Source of the DNA: Terfezia claveryi
Taxonomy: Eukaryota > Ascomycota > Pezizomycetes > Pezizales > Pezizaceae
DNA length: 64,000 nt
Reading direction: 5' to 3'
Assembly (NCBI GenBank): GCA_015179025.1
Contig: WHUX01000011.1
Location: 620,001 to 684,000, forward strand
Both the position numbers and the translations under genes were made by a program. The notes beneath the pieces were generated by a model, which was not told the DNA's origin, did not search any database, and saw only the letters and a list, made by a program, of their open reading frames with translations. This document shows, in pieces, positions 1 through 11,774 of this stretch. The number at the start of each line of letters is the position of its first letter. Within the stretch, counting starts at the first letter, position 1.

Positions 1-31
1 TATCACTCCTCGACTTTGAAATCACCACACC

Positions 32-999
32 ATGAGAGGGAAACGAGCAAAGCAGTACAAGAAGCTGATGAATGCCTACGCGCATACATTCGGCTTCCGA
101 TCACCCTATCAGGTACTGATGGATTCAGAGATGCGACCAAACATAAGATGGAGCTGGTGAGAGGATTGCCTTCACGGGATGGTAAAGCCTAGTATGCCCT
201 CTACTCCATTATTATCTTCCCTCTCACTCCCCGCTTCCCCTTCACAATTTGGCTACTACCTCCAACAGTGATAACCCTTGCTCCATCCGACACCTTTACA
301 CCTCCTCACTATCCGCAGCAAGTCCAGCACATTACCTCCTCCTCTTCAAGCAATCCTCCCACCCTCGCCCAAACCCAGAAAGATGCTGCTATCAGCCTCG
401 CCGAAACATTCGAGCGCCGCTGCTGCGGGCATCATACCCTCTCGAACCCCTCTGTAAACCTCTCTCTAACTTCGGCTGCTATTAACCGCTCTGTGATGAT
501 TATTGAGCCGATGGCAGATGTATCCTGGGAGCGGAGAGAGAAAGAGGAATAGGAGAAATTTACGATTGGGGTTAAGGATAGTGAGAGGAGGGCGGTAAAG
601 GTAAGTGCTAGGGGGGAGACGGCGGAAAGCGGGATGGAGAAGAAGAGGAAGAGTGATGAAGAGGAGGGGGAAGAGGGGAGAGGAGGAGGTTGAATATTCG
701 GAGTTTCAGGCCGCACCGGCAATGAGGAGGAGAAGGGGCCACGAGGGCCAAATCCGTTGAGTGTGAAGAATAGGAAGGCTTTACCGGTGACCGACGAAGA
801 AGAAGGTGGTTAAGGAACGACTGGTAAAAAACTGAAGGTGGTAGAAGAGGAGAGTAGTGAGGAAGGCGGGGAAGGAGATGAAGAAGGAGGAGCCCAGCGG
901 AAGAAGAAACGGAAATGGAAGCACAGAGGTTCTAATCTAGCATTGAAGGAGCCAGATGACCGGGAAGAAGTTGGTAAAGCCATTGAGGCTTCTGCATAG
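32..999 (+). pseudogene. UTP23: Degenerate UTP23 (SSU processome PIN-like protein) copy
   Basis: UTP23 is a PIN-like protein of the small-subunit processome needed for 18S rRNA maturation. The start at 32 reads MRGKRAKQYKKLMNAYAH, the family's conserved N-terminus. The DATKHKMELVRGL block then appears in a shifted frame, followed by VKP, CSIRHLY and the FERRCCGHHTL block in further frames. The segment that normally lies between the HHTL block and NRSVMIIEPMA (about 40 or more residues of the PIN-like core) is absent. From about 485 to 999 one frame carries the lysine-rich tail, including GPRGPNPLSVK, the UTP23 C-terminal signature, but it is interrupted by TAG at 550, TGA at about 690 and TAA near 810. 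Each stop is one C-to-T change away from a sense codon. Splicing cannot repair this. UTP23 is essential in yeast, so a functional copy should exist elsewhere in the genome. Confidence 0.85.
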
Positions 1000-2581
1000 A
1001 TGTTAATTGTTTACGATAAGAGCTAGATTCCAAAATCGACGGCGTTTAAGGGTAACACAAAAGTCAAGGTTTAATTTACGTTCATGTATCCTCTTACAGC
1101 GAATCTTTTATTTTGAAAGAGGAGATCACTGGATACATACCAAACAGCACTATTGCATATTATCCAAACGGGCCTTTTGAGAATACCATCCCTAATTCAT
1201 GCAAACCCCTCATTGGATAATGCGAAATTATATTCCGCCAATTCATTCATCGGGTTGGTCATATAGCCCCCCGAGAAGTAGCCTATAGGTTGCTACTTCA
1301 AATAGCCTCAGGGTAATGTGAAAGCAGTGTTAGCCCCAGCCTACGTCAGGTCAACAGATTCCAGATCATCCTCCAAAAGGTTGGTTTTCCACACGAGTAG
1401 AGAGCTATTTACTGTTAATTGTATTCAGGATGTAAAGCCCTACTCTATAGATAAAGGTACAGTAACAGGCCCCTGCACATGATAGGATTGCAGCTATGAA
1501 TAACACAATTCTAACAAGGAAGCCTGGTTGCGTTTCCATTCAGCATACAACCAAATGAGGTGTTATAGTAGGGGTAAAATATCACAAAGTGATGAGACAT
1601 AGTCAGACCAAGAATACGGGCCGAGGAAGCAGTGGGACCGAGACTGATAGATGTCCCTCATATTCATCGAATATGCACACCATCGAAATCAGTAAGAAGC
1701 GCTGACCCTGAGAAGTAATCAATAGTTAGTACTCTGTACATGAGAGTCATGATTCGCAAGCTAGATTTGTTCTTACACGAAACCTAGGATGCTTGTCTAT
1801 TTCACCTGGTATGTAATATAATCAATCATCTTTAAGGGAGAATGATTAATATTGTTAAAAGTCAGAAGCATTATAAAATAAGATCTGCAAGTATAATATA
1901 CCTAGTAGGTTATACACTTGCTCCCCCAAAAAAAAAACAAAGGACCCATGAAGCAGTGAAACGTATTGAACGGAAATATCTCAGAGACATAGGCCTGCGA
2001 AATTTGATATGTGGGGTTGGCCTATGGCTGTTGATTTCCTACATTCCTGCCATTGATAGCCAGAGGGCGTTTATAATAACCGTCAGTTTTTGAACTTTCA
2101 CCAGCTCGATGAAAATCTCTCTTTGCGTGATCATCCCCTTCTAATGTTCGAGGAGCATTGCAAGCTCTGTGGAGAGAGTTTGCTTGCGAGGGTAATTGAA
2201 AGAAGGTCCTTGCAGAGCCTGAGCTCTCGACGGGGAGCTGTTCTCGCTACTACCAGTGTTCTGCATGTTGTATTTAGGAGGGTGAATACTTATCTATCCA
2301 ATGTCGAGCTCCCGGGCTCATAACGTGAAATGGTAGAATAGAATAATGGTCAATCAAGGAACACTTCAACAGCATGATGGCAATTTTGTACGAATTCTCA
2401 ATTTCCAACTGCACAGTTGGGCATTGTTATAATAACCGTGGTGTATTATGGATACGTATGCGTATGCGTGAATGGTGTGCCTCACACAAAATGGCTAACT
2501 GTGTGGCACGACTTTCAACAACACCCAAGCTGGTAATTTGTTATAATCTTGTCAAACCTCCGACGAACACAAGAATCATCA
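1000..2581. other. Gene-free interval, AT-rich
   Basis: About 1.6 kb between the UTP23 relic and SDC1. Short open frames at 1842-2093 and 2090-2323 match no family I recognise and have no convincing splice context. The last few hundred bases should hold the SDC1 promoter. No repeat or RNA gene was seen. Confidence 0.5.
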
Positions 2582-3239
2582 ATGAACAATCAGCAGCACC
2601 AACATCACGGCCCATCACCACCACAGGGACAGTTGCCCCAGGGCCAGTACCAGGGTGGCGCATATCCTCCTAGTGCACAGGGACAATCAAATGCTTCTCA
2701 GTATGGGCTGCAACAGAACCAGACCTCCCCTCCGCAGCAACATTACCAAAGTACCCAGCAGGCATATCAAGGCCACCCGCAATACAACCAGTACCAGGTA
2801 ATTGATGCCTCAAAAATATCAGAATTAGGCGGCTGAGAACCCATTGTAGTCCTCTTACCAGCAACTCCCTTCCCAGCAGTACCAACAGCAAGGTCAAACA
2901 CCCTACCGTTCACAACCTCAGCCCAATCACCAAGCCCCTCAGCCTGTAACCCAGCAGCAACCAACAACCCAACCTTCATCAACAGCACAAACATCTTCTG
3001 TCGGTAATTTGCCTAGGTCAAATACACCAGGACATGCAACAACGCCTACATACTCATCCTCAAACCAGATTGCCCCTGGTGGTGCCCCTGCTAGGCAATA
3101 TATAAATGAGACAGTTGCTCCATACTTGTTGGAGGGGATGAAGATGTTGGTACGGGAGCAACCCCCAGACCCGTTACGAGTACTGGGGGAATGGTTGATA
3201 GAACAACATTCAAAGATGAATGGAAGCGAGGTTCTTTGA
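2582..3239 (+). CDS. SDC1: SDC1/DPY-30-type COMPASS subunit
   Basis: Subunit of the COMPASS (Set1) histone H3K4 methyltransferase complex, where the DPY-30 motif dimerises and binds the Ash2/Bre2 subunit. Exons are 2582-2797 and 2850-3239. The 52-nt intron (donor gtaattg, acceptor ttgtag) is phase 0, and the joined frame encodes 201 residues. The first two-thirds is a low-complexity Q/P/N-rich segment. The C-terminal 45 or so residues carry the DPY-30 motif: ARQYINETVAPYLLEGMKML, then EQPPDPLRVLGEWLIE. The start was chosen at the first in-frame ATG, MNNQQHQHHGP. The long glutamine-rich N-terminus is larger than in yeast Sdc1 but common in filamentous fungi. The gene converges on RPS13. Confidence 0.93.
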
Positions 3240-3623
3240 TCACGGGTGGACTACTTGAGGGGTGATTTGCATCAAAGTCGGGCTGGAGCCACACAAGATA
3301 ATAAGAATTTGGTACGAGAAAACGGCATGATATCATATAGACCTCAAAAATAATTTTGATGAAACGAACGTCTCCTCGGGCGATCAGAAGCTCAGACTTT
3401 TCTGTCATAAGACTATTACGAAGGGCCTGGTAAACTTTTGATCCTGGCCTAACACATGACCTTCACTGATCCTATTCGGTCGGTGGTTCTCTATTTATTC
3501 AATTCGTACCGAGATACCATAACAAATCCGACCAAATAGCCCAATCACTCCGCTTGAGACCCGGAAAGAAAATTTGACTGACAAAAAAAATGTGTAGTAA
3601 TGAAGACATGAAAACGACATCGC
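3240..3623. other. Convergent 3' intergenic space
   Basis: Space between the SDC1 and RPS13 stop codons. It should contain the two 3' UTRs. No coding signal or repeat seen. Confidence 0.5.
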
Positions 3624-4287
3624 TTAAGCAACGAGGGCAGAAGCGGTGGCAGATTCGCTAGAAACAGGGTGTTAGTTTAGATTAGGAGAGAGTGTGTGTT
3701 CGATTGTACATACTATTTCCAGGTTGGTGGGAGAACACCAACAGTCTTGTAGTATCGGGAGAGACGGTGGATCCTGGACTCGATGAGAATGAGACGGAAC
3801 TTGGAGTCCTTGTCCTTTCGGTTGCGCTCAAGGTGCTTTCGGACAGAGACCGCCTTCTTGATCAACATGTAGAGATCCTCAGGGATTTCAGGAGCAAGGC
3901 CTGTATAAACGTAAAGTCACTCTGTCAGTTAAGTAACCAACAAGAGGCAGTGTCGAATAATTCATGTCGTAGAGTGTATAATACCGTGAGACTTCAAGAT
4001 ACGGAGGATCTTGTTTCCTATAGAGCCAGTCAGCATCAACTTCCAACAGCCCTTACCCCAATGCTGCCTTCACCGGAAAACATACCAGTAACGACCTTGA
4101 CCTGGGCAATTCCATGAGAGTCACGGAGTTGAACACCAATCTGAGAGGGAGTAGAACCCTTACGGGCGAACTTGCAGATTTGCTCAACAACCTCCTCCGG
4201 GGTTTTCTTGAGCCATGACGGAGGCTGACGGCTGTATGGGATGGCAGAGCCGGAAATACCCTTTCCATTGGAGTGGAGACGACCCAT
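3624..4287 (-). CDS. RPS13: 40S ribosomal protein S13 (uS15)
   Basis: Component of the small ribosomal subunit (uS15 family). Exons on the minus strand are 4287-4086, 4017-3985, 3900-3714 and 3657-3624. Intron phases all agree and give exactly 151 residues, the usual eukaryotic S13 length. Visible blocks are [20 protein letters not shown] at the start, then [37 protein letters not shown], the [19 protein letters not shown] junction across two introns, and the C-terminus ending [10 protein letters not shown]. The second exon is only 33 nt. The three introns are 56 to 84 nt. The gene is head-to-tail with the downstream-lying FUN30-like gene, with 639 bp between. Confidence 0.97.
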
Positions 4288-4926
4288 TGTGAAGCTTTTC
4301 TGGTGTTGTTGATTTGTCTAAAGTTGAGGCTGAGCGTCGGTTGTTGTCGTTGTCGTGATACTTTGGATATTCTTACAAGATTGAAATTGGGAAGTGCCTT
4401 GGAGTTGCAAGCCTTGGCATATTTTTGTGGGGCCAGGGCTTTGCCCTACTTACTGTACTTACCTAATCACGTATTCTTCACGGTAGGTAGTCTGGTTGGC
4501 ATTACCCTTATCGACTGGGATGCAAAACTTCCCATGTATTCCCGTATTTCTTTGGTTAGTACCGTATATCTAAGATGTAGAAGATGCTGATTATTTTCAA
4601 ACCGTAAATATAAACATTTCAAATCTATTAACATCCAGTTCCATTACTAATAACTATGCATATATATGTGATGTAGTATGTACTATACATCTATAATCCC
4701 CCACGCTCAAGCCTACAATAACAAACTCATCTATCTCAACTTGAACTGACGCTCAAAAACCACCCAGTATATACTATAATACACATTCTTTAACCAAATG
4801 TAACTCCAGAGTATTGCAAAGAGGAAAGCAAAGCTCCGCCTCTAAGCCAAACCGTAACAAAAGATATGACCAAACAAAAACAATTCATAAGCTCTAATGA
4901 TTTCGTTTGAACTGTCCTCACCCTAT
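4288..4926. other. RPS13 upstream region
   Basis: Upstream of RPS13 and downstream of the FUN30-like gene. It is T-rich just before the RPS13 start, as in many ribosomal protein promoters. The open frame at 4273-4590 overlaps the promoter and shows no family similarity. Confidence 0.4.
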
Positions 4927-7900
4927 TCATTTCTTCCTCTTCACATTACTCTCATCCACCGCGGCCCCAATTGTCCCCCCACCACCGACGCCCAACATCA
5001 TCTTTGCCACCAACTCCTCTCCCTTTCCAGTCCAGGAATCCCCAGTAACATCCTCCCCAGATACGCTCTGATCCAGCGCCAGCTTGGTATTAGCTAGAGC
5101 GAGAATCTGCTCCTCAATCGTGTCTCTAGTAACTAGGTTCACCACCTAAACCCCAGCCTGTTAGTACGTGACACCACGATATTCAGGGGGCCGAACATAC
5201 CTCCACAGGGCGCTTCTGCCCCACCCTATGCGCTCTATCCGCAGCTTGTCTGTCATCGTGCGGATTGAAACTGCTGTCGAAGATCACTACCTTATTCGCG
5301 CAAGCTAGATTGATGCCAAACCCGCCCGCTTTTGTAGACAACAAAAACACGGTAATATCCTCCTCTTCATAAAATTGATCAATCATATCCTGCCTATCCT
5401 CTACTTTCGTACTCCCATCCAATCTCAAAAATGTAATATCTAGGGTCGACATCACTGACTCTAGGATATCCATAACCTGCGTGAACTGACTAAACACCAG
5501 GACCCTATCTCCATTCCCTTTATACCCCAGTATGAGCCTCTTAAGGACGTCGATTTTTCCAGCGTTCATCCACTCTTCCTTCTTAAATGCGAACTTCCCC
5601 AGGGTATTGGGGAAGGTGAGACAGAGTCGGTTAAGCTCGAAATCGTTCATAACAGTCATGTCTTCTTCAATATACGTTACATCATTATTTTTATAGGCGT
5701 CTTCTTTCATTATTGCTCTCGACATCTTCTTGATAGTTGCATCTGTAAAGTGCCTTCGGAACAGGAAGGGATGAATGGCCGCCTTCCTCAACTGCATTAG
5801 CAAATTTGAGCTCGCTTTTGTTGGCTTCTTCCCCACAGCTCTAGCCTCGATAGCCTCTTTCGCGGTAGCAATCTCTGCATCGTAGAGCCCCCTTTGAATC
5901 CCATTCAACTCGCAGTACTCCACCCTGGTAGTCTTTTCTGGTAAGTGCTTCCCCAAAACTTGCTGCTTCTTGCGCCGAAGGACAAATGGAGTCATCATCG
6001 CTTTCGCTTTCTGTATCCGAGTAACTGATAGCAAGGCACTACTCGTCTCCGCATCATCGCTCGTTTTCGCTTTGTGTTTGAATATCGTTGCCAGATCCTC
6101 CTTTTTATCCTTGAACACGTTAGGCAAAATAAATGCCAGTAGAGAAGCTAACTCTTGTAAATTATTCTGCAATGGAGTACCAGTTAACAAAAGTCGGAAC
6201 TTTGCAGGTAGCTGCATCAGCCCACTATACCGGCTGGATGAGCTATTCTTGAGCATATGACCTTCATCGTAAACACAAACATTGAACTTCTGCTCTTTCA
6301 GAAATTTCCGATCAAGTACATCACCAGTAGCCAGATTGTAGGTTGTGACGAGCACGTTGAACCCCCGGTTCCGTTTCAGGGTGTCTCGAATCTCAAAACG
6401 CTCCTTTTGGCTCCCGTAGTATGGCTCGACAGATAAGTCGGGGCAGAAGTTTTTAAATTCCCGGAGCCAGTTTTCTAGGGTAGATGCTGGGACGACGACG
6501 AGATGAGGACCCTTCTCTCCAGTGGTGAGGAGATGGGCGAAGAATGACACAACTTGACATGTCTTTCCCAAACCTATATATCGTGTTAGGAGAGGAGCTC
6601 AGAGGATAACAATGGGTTTACACATACCCATCTCATCTGCCAATATGCAACTCAGCTTCCTCTCATAGAGCATATTTAACCAATTTATGCCTACAATTTG
6701 ATAATCCTTCAGGGTAACTCCTGGTCCCAGGTTCTTTGGTTGCTGAGACATAAACTTTCCCGGCTTTCTCCCCTGAGTATTGATATCATCATCATCGGCG
6801 GGTGTTCCAAGCCCCGAATCAGGCCCCAAACCAGGATTGATGTCCGTCATTTCCAGCTCACCTTTACCCACGGACCCCGCGATATCCACTCCCCAGGTTT
6901 TGATAGTCTCAGCAAGTGGTTTCCCCAAATCCTCACACTTCTTAATGAGGGTATCTACTGCCTCATACCCTCTGAACGTCTCGATGCATGCATCTACCAC
7001 TTTATTGCCCACGGGCTTTCTGTGACCTCCTCGCTTTCCCTTCTTGGGTGCTGCAGGGCCAATGGTAACTCCACGCACTTTGTCAATATTCTTGTAAGGT
7101 CTGCCATTGAGAACAGCCTGGGCGGTATCTTCCGTTGTGGCCGCAATATCGATCAAATCCTTTACCTCACAGGTGTTGATGAAGCCAAGCACCTTGTCCT
7201 CCAACCGTTGCTCCTCGATTTCATCAACCCCACCAGAACTAGCGTCGGAATCATCGTCTTCAATCTCTACGGGAGCAGGTGGAGATGAATCTCGCATGGC
7301 CTTAGACCCCTTTACAAGCCTGCGGCGTGGCTTCACTTCCACCTTCACTTCTGGTGATAATGAAGGCAGCCGTTGTCGAGCCTGTGTAGACGACCATTTT
7401 TCCGTAATAGCTTTTCGAGGGGCACGAGCTTCCCTTTTCGAGGTCTGAATAGTAGCGGTAGTGGCAGGCTTTGTGTCATCTAACACCAAATCCACCAGAG
7501 CCTCGTCTTCTGTTAGGAGAGCACAAGTATCATCAAAGTTCCCCTTCTTCTGCTGCAATGCCATATATATGGTTTTGTTGCTCTTCGTCTGCATGATACT
7601 CTTGATACGCTCGACCTTCCGCCTCAACTCAGGATCCCGGATGTCGTCAAGATGAAGGTCGACCAATGGAAGTGCACGCTCTGGCCTGGTCTGTTGAGGC
7701 CGTGAACGCGCGTATGCACCAGAAGAACTTTTGATCGAATCCAAACGACCTGAGAAGGCTGGCGTAGCCTTGTATATGAAACGGGACAAGTTTATTGGTG
7801 ACTCCTCCACCTTCTCGACCTTGTTTGAGCCTTCCTCTATCTCTCTTCGTGCCTTCAACTCTCGCATAGATGGCACTTTTGCCTTCAAAGCAATCGTCTT

Positions 7901-8416
7901 CCCAAAGTCTGGAACGAGGTCGTCATCTAATCCTTCATCAGAAGAAGATCCTATGTATTGTGGGCCATCATCAGAGGCTAGGTCAATGACTCTGTTCTGT
8001 GACGGTTGTAAGTGCCGTGCGGAGTAAAACGTAAATGGTTTGACAGTCCCATCACACCTCACAGGATCTCTCTTTGGTCTGATTGGTGAACCTCTATCCT
8101 GTACGGGCGAAGAAGCAACAACTTGAACCTCAGGATTTATTGGGAGTCCATCCATAGGCTGGGTGGGCTGAGTAGGTGGATATGAAGCTGGCGGAGGCGA
8201 TGATGAGATCAGAGATAGGCTTATCGGCTGTGGTTGCGGTAAAGTCGCTTCTTCGATAGGCAGAGTTGCTACCTCCATAGGCAGGGTTGCAATCTCGCTC
8301 GATGCTGCCAAAGATCCAATCGACTCTTCATCATCTTCGGTGTATGTTGAAGTTTTCAATCGTTTCTGGGTTTGTAATCCTGAACCAAAGTCAAAAGGAT
8401 ACGGCCTTACCGGCAT
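4927..8416 (-). CDS. FUN30: SNF2-family chromatin remodeller, FUN30/SMARCAD1 type
   Basis: ATP-dependent nucleosome remodeller of the Fun30/SMARCAD1 group, known for roles in heterochromatin and DNA-end resection. Exons are 8416-6628, 6573-5201 and 5145-4927, giving 1126 residues. A CUE-like ubiquitin-binding helix pair lies near residues 260-305 (RRKVERIKSIMQ, then GNFDDTCALLTED). The Walker A motif (DEMGLGKT, about 594-601) is split by the first intron and restored precisely by splicing. The DEGH box follows at about 699-702. The C-terminal helicase lobe has FLRLDGSTKVEDRQ, then TKAGGFGINLACANKVV and DRQAADRAHRVGQKRPVEV. The last intron contains a textbook TACTAACA branch site. The DEGH rather than DEAH box and the CUE region favour Fun30 over Rad54 or Ino80. 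It shares an upstream region with VMA21. Confidence 0.93.
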
Positions 8417-9034
8417 GATCGGTCAGAGGCCTGTTTTGTGATGTTTGCTCGCTTTTGACAAATGTTTGTTGAAATTATTGCTCAATATTGCACTGCAATT
8501 GAAGGGCCGGAGGATGGGAGCAAGAACTGCTCAAGTGGGAGCTCCAAGGTGCAACCTGGGGAAAATTATGCGTAACACTCTAGAAAAGGCCCCTGGAAGA
8601 CTTTTGAATGTTGGTTGATAGGTTATTTGGAGATTGGGGACAAGGTGGTTGAGAGGCTGAGAAAGTAGAGAGCTTCAGCATAGTATCAGGTCAGGGCAAA
8701 CCAACGCGCTGCGGGTGGACGCGAAAAAAGTCCCAAAAAGCAAAAAAACACTGAAGAACCGACTGGCAGCTAAACCCCATTTGAGATAGAGCCATGAAAA
8801 CTGCGACATGGTGGTAGTTTGGTAGATTGAAACGAGATGCACTGCAGATACTTATGTATGTATGCCTTCTGATGTGATGTCGGTTATGTTGGCTGCAGAA
8901 TCAGTTTGATTCAACGATCGGCCGATTGCGCAAACAAAGAAAATACCAAGAGATATAGAGACAACCTCCAGCAACAAAGACTCTACAAGGCCGTTAGCAG
9001 TCCTTATAAATCAGTCTTCCCCTATAGTATTACT
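8417..9034. promoter_or_regulatory. Bidirectional promoter region, FUN30-like / VMA21
   Basis: The 618 bp between two divergent start codons must carry both promoters. No specific element is resolved by eye. Confidence 0.5.
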
Positions 9035-9535
9035 ATGACGTCAAGGCGGACAGTTTCCACTGAGAAGACCGTACTCGACAAAGACGACATGAGCTCTCGA
9101 GGCCCGGCGGGGCAGGCGCCCCCAGATATCCTACCTGGGACAATCCCCCAGATATCCAAGTATGCCAATGACGGACATCACTACTACTGTGCATGTGCCT
9201 TTGTTTCTGCCATAAACTGACGAGGTGCAACAGGACTGTCATTTCCAAGCTCCTCGCCTACACTATCGCAATGATAGTCGCCCCGCTAAGTGCTTATTTC
9301 CTTACCTTGAACCACATCTACAACGGTATGCAGTTCACCCCTATTGTTCCGGTTTACGAAATGCTGGGGACAGAGACTAATCTTACACTTGCTGCATCGT
9401 TCGTTGCATGAAGGAAACAACACTTTTGCGGGGGCAACAGCAGCAGTTGTTGCGAACATAGTTCTGATAGCCTATGTAATCGAGGCTTTAAGGGAGGATG
9501 ATGCAGATAATAAGGAGACGAAGAAGAACAGATGA
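9035..9535 (+). CDS. VMA21: VMA21-like V-ATPase assembly factor
   Basis: ER integral membrane chaperone that assembles the V0 sector of the vacuolar H+-ATPase and is retrieved from the Golgi. Exons are 9035-9159, 9234-9325 and 9414-9535. Both introns fit in phase and the product is 112 residues, in the family range. Two membrane segments are visible: TVISKLLAYTIAMIVAPLSA, then FLTLN; and, after GNNTFAGA, TAAVVANIVLIAYVI. The protein ends ETKKNR, and the terminal KKNR fits a KKXX di-lysine retrieval signal as in yeast Vma21. The N-terminal 40 residues are hydrophilic and poorly conserved. Confidence 0.92.
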
Positions 9536-9888
9536 GCTGCTAGACGTGTCGAGATAATGATGAGGCCCGCAGGTACACACGTGAATGTGGGGACATGTAT
9601 TCCAGCTCTAGATTTGCTGTAATATCAATAAAAAACCTAATATGTATATATGAGATATATTGATGTATGTACATATCATGCAAACTTGAGTTGTATTAAG
9701 GGTTACCGCCCTAATGCATAAGTAAACATGTACTCCAATGCTACGTTATCACTACGTTGCAGCTTGACCTCACATCTCACTCTTTTACGATACAGCAATT
9801 TATTACAGTGGCCCTACATCCGAAACCTGCCCGCATCTTCCGCATCTATATCCAAATGAATGGTTATTTGCATTCAACCGTCTAGGCC
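9536..9888. other. Intergenic space before PPE1
   Basis: Contains the VMA21 3' end and the PPE1 promoter. Nothing else supported. Confidence 0.4.
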
Positions 9889-11310
9889 ATGAGCGACTTG
9901 CAAAGAGACTTTCTTCGTGCCAAACTTGCCAAACTTCCCAGAATGCCACGGACACCGCTACAAGAGTCCTCCGGCATCATAGAGGAGGATGAGTACGATT
10001 GTGAAGCCACAGATGAATTTCCAGACTCATCCTCTGTATCTTCCGCATCTTCCACCTCTACAATTCGGGCTCCTTATCAGTTGAGCCCCTCTCCCCATAT
10101 TACATCGTCCCCACCCCCGGACATTCATACCATCCATAAATACCTAGTGTCCATGCCCTCTAATTAATGCCCTTTTCAAAAGGCCCAAAGCTCCCAACAC
10201 AAACACACCCATACCGTGGCAAGCCCACTTTTCCCGGCACCTCCATCTCCCATCTCGTAGCTCCCCTACCACAGTATTCTCCGCATATCTAACCCCTCCA
10301 ACCTCCGGAGGCCCCCTTTTCATTACCCATCATGGGGCCGGTTCCTCCGGCCTATCCTTTGCCTACCTCGCCTCCGAAATACGAAAAATTATTCCTTCAG
10401 CTGGAATTATATCACTGGACGCCCGCGGACACGGGGAAACAGTCACGGATAATGACGAGGACCTAAGCTTAACTACATTATCCAATGATCTGGTGGAGGT
10501 AGTGGAAGCTACAAGGGCAGCATGTGGATGGGAACATATTCCGGACCTAATTCTGGTCGGGCACAGTTTGGGTGGGGCGGTAGTTACAGAGGTAGCAAAA
10601 ATGGGGGCACTGGGCAATGCAGTACAGGGGTATGCTGTATTGGACGTCGTTGAAGGTATGTACACGTCCATTTCCTTGAGCTTTCGAATCTGTAAGGGCA
10701 TATTTGCTAATGCTGCCTACCTCTTACCCTGAAACTAGGGTCTGCCATCGACGCCCTCCAAAGCATGCAAACCTACCTCTCCACTCGTCCTTCCTCCTTC
10801 CCCTCCGTCACCGCGGGCATCGAGTGGCATATACGATCTCGGACAATCCGATATTCTGCCTCCGCCTGTGCCTCAGTCCCCGCACTGCTCATCGATACGG
10901 CTGATGGATCTCCCCGGCCATGGCATTGGCGTACGGACCTTGTAAAAACACAACCATTTTGGGAAGGCTGGTTTGTAGGACTTAGTAAGAAGTTTCTAGA
11001 GGCAAAAGGGGGAAAACTATTGATTTTGGCGGGAACAGACAGGCTGGATAGAGAGTTAATGATTGGGCAGATGCAGGGGAAATATCAGTTGCTAGTTATT
11101 CCAGAAGCCGGGCATTTTGTGCATGAGGATGCCCCGGAGAAGGTGGCCTCTTCAGTAAGTCAGCCCTCCATAATTACCCGTATACCCCACATCCAGTTAG
11201 TCTGGCAGCATCCCACACCCCAACGTGAGACGCTAATAAGGGGAAAACAGCTTGTTGAATTCCACAAACGTCAAGCCCCACTGGTCCTACCTCCTAAGGT
11301 TGGCAAATGA
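9889..11310 (+). CDS. PPE1: Protein phosphatase methylesterase 1 (PPE1/PME-1)
   Basis: Alpha/beta-hydrolase that removes the methyl ester from the C-terminal leucine of the PP2A catalytic subunit. Secure exons are up to 10655, then 10739-11154 and 11251-11310. The hydrolase core shows the oxyanion segment HHGAGSSG, LDARGHGETV, the nucleophile elbow LVGHSLGGAVV (catalytic Ser), AGTDRLD (acid region) and EAGHFVHED (catalytic His). The N-terminal serine-rich segment (SSVSSASSTSTI) is typical of fungal PPE1. The first intron is ambiguous. Removing 10080-10182 gives 379 residues and keeps the Ser-rich segment. Removing 10036-10147 gives 376 residues and keeps LFKRPKAPNT. Both restore the frame. 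The last intron (96 nt) has no in-frame stop. Confidence 0.92.
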
Positions 11311-11774
11311 TGTAAATACCACAGAAAATCGTTAGATGTCCGTATTACTCATTTAGGCCATGTGATTAACATGCTTTCTGAATATCGGATTTGGCATTAT
11401 AAATTTTTATGCAAGAAACCCAGACATAATCTCCTCCCCAACACGTCATCCCGCTCATGTACATGCATGGTAAAAAAGCAAAAAAAAAAAAAAAAAAAAA
11501 TCAAACATGAAGATCCCGAGAAAATAGGGAGAAAGGGAAATACCGTTCGAGCATTCTCAATTGATGAACCCAACATGCTGATGTTGGGAAAAAACGAGGC
11601 AATAGACCTTGAATGAATCAAACACACAAACAAAGCAAAACCAAGAGAAAGCCACATTATGTTTCGTTCCGGTGAAATTCCTAATCAAGTATTATGCCTG
11701 AACCAAACAGAGTCACGCCTTCCACACCTCCATCCTCAAGTCCTGCTCAATTAAATCGATTCAAGGTTGGTAAT
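11311..11774. other. Convergent 3' intergenic space with A21 tract
   Basis: Between the PPE1 stop and the DUF3602-gene stop. It contains an uninterrupted run of 21 A at 11480-11500. The short open frame crossing this run is not supported. Confidence 0.5.

Noticed and set aside
1842..2323. Two plus-strand open frames of 77-83 codons
   Set aside because: No recognisable motif, AT-biased composition, and no splice partners.
11480..11500. A21 run as a possible retroposed poly(A) tail
   Set aside because: No adjacent intronless gene copy or target-site duplication could be seen; it lies in a 3' spacer.
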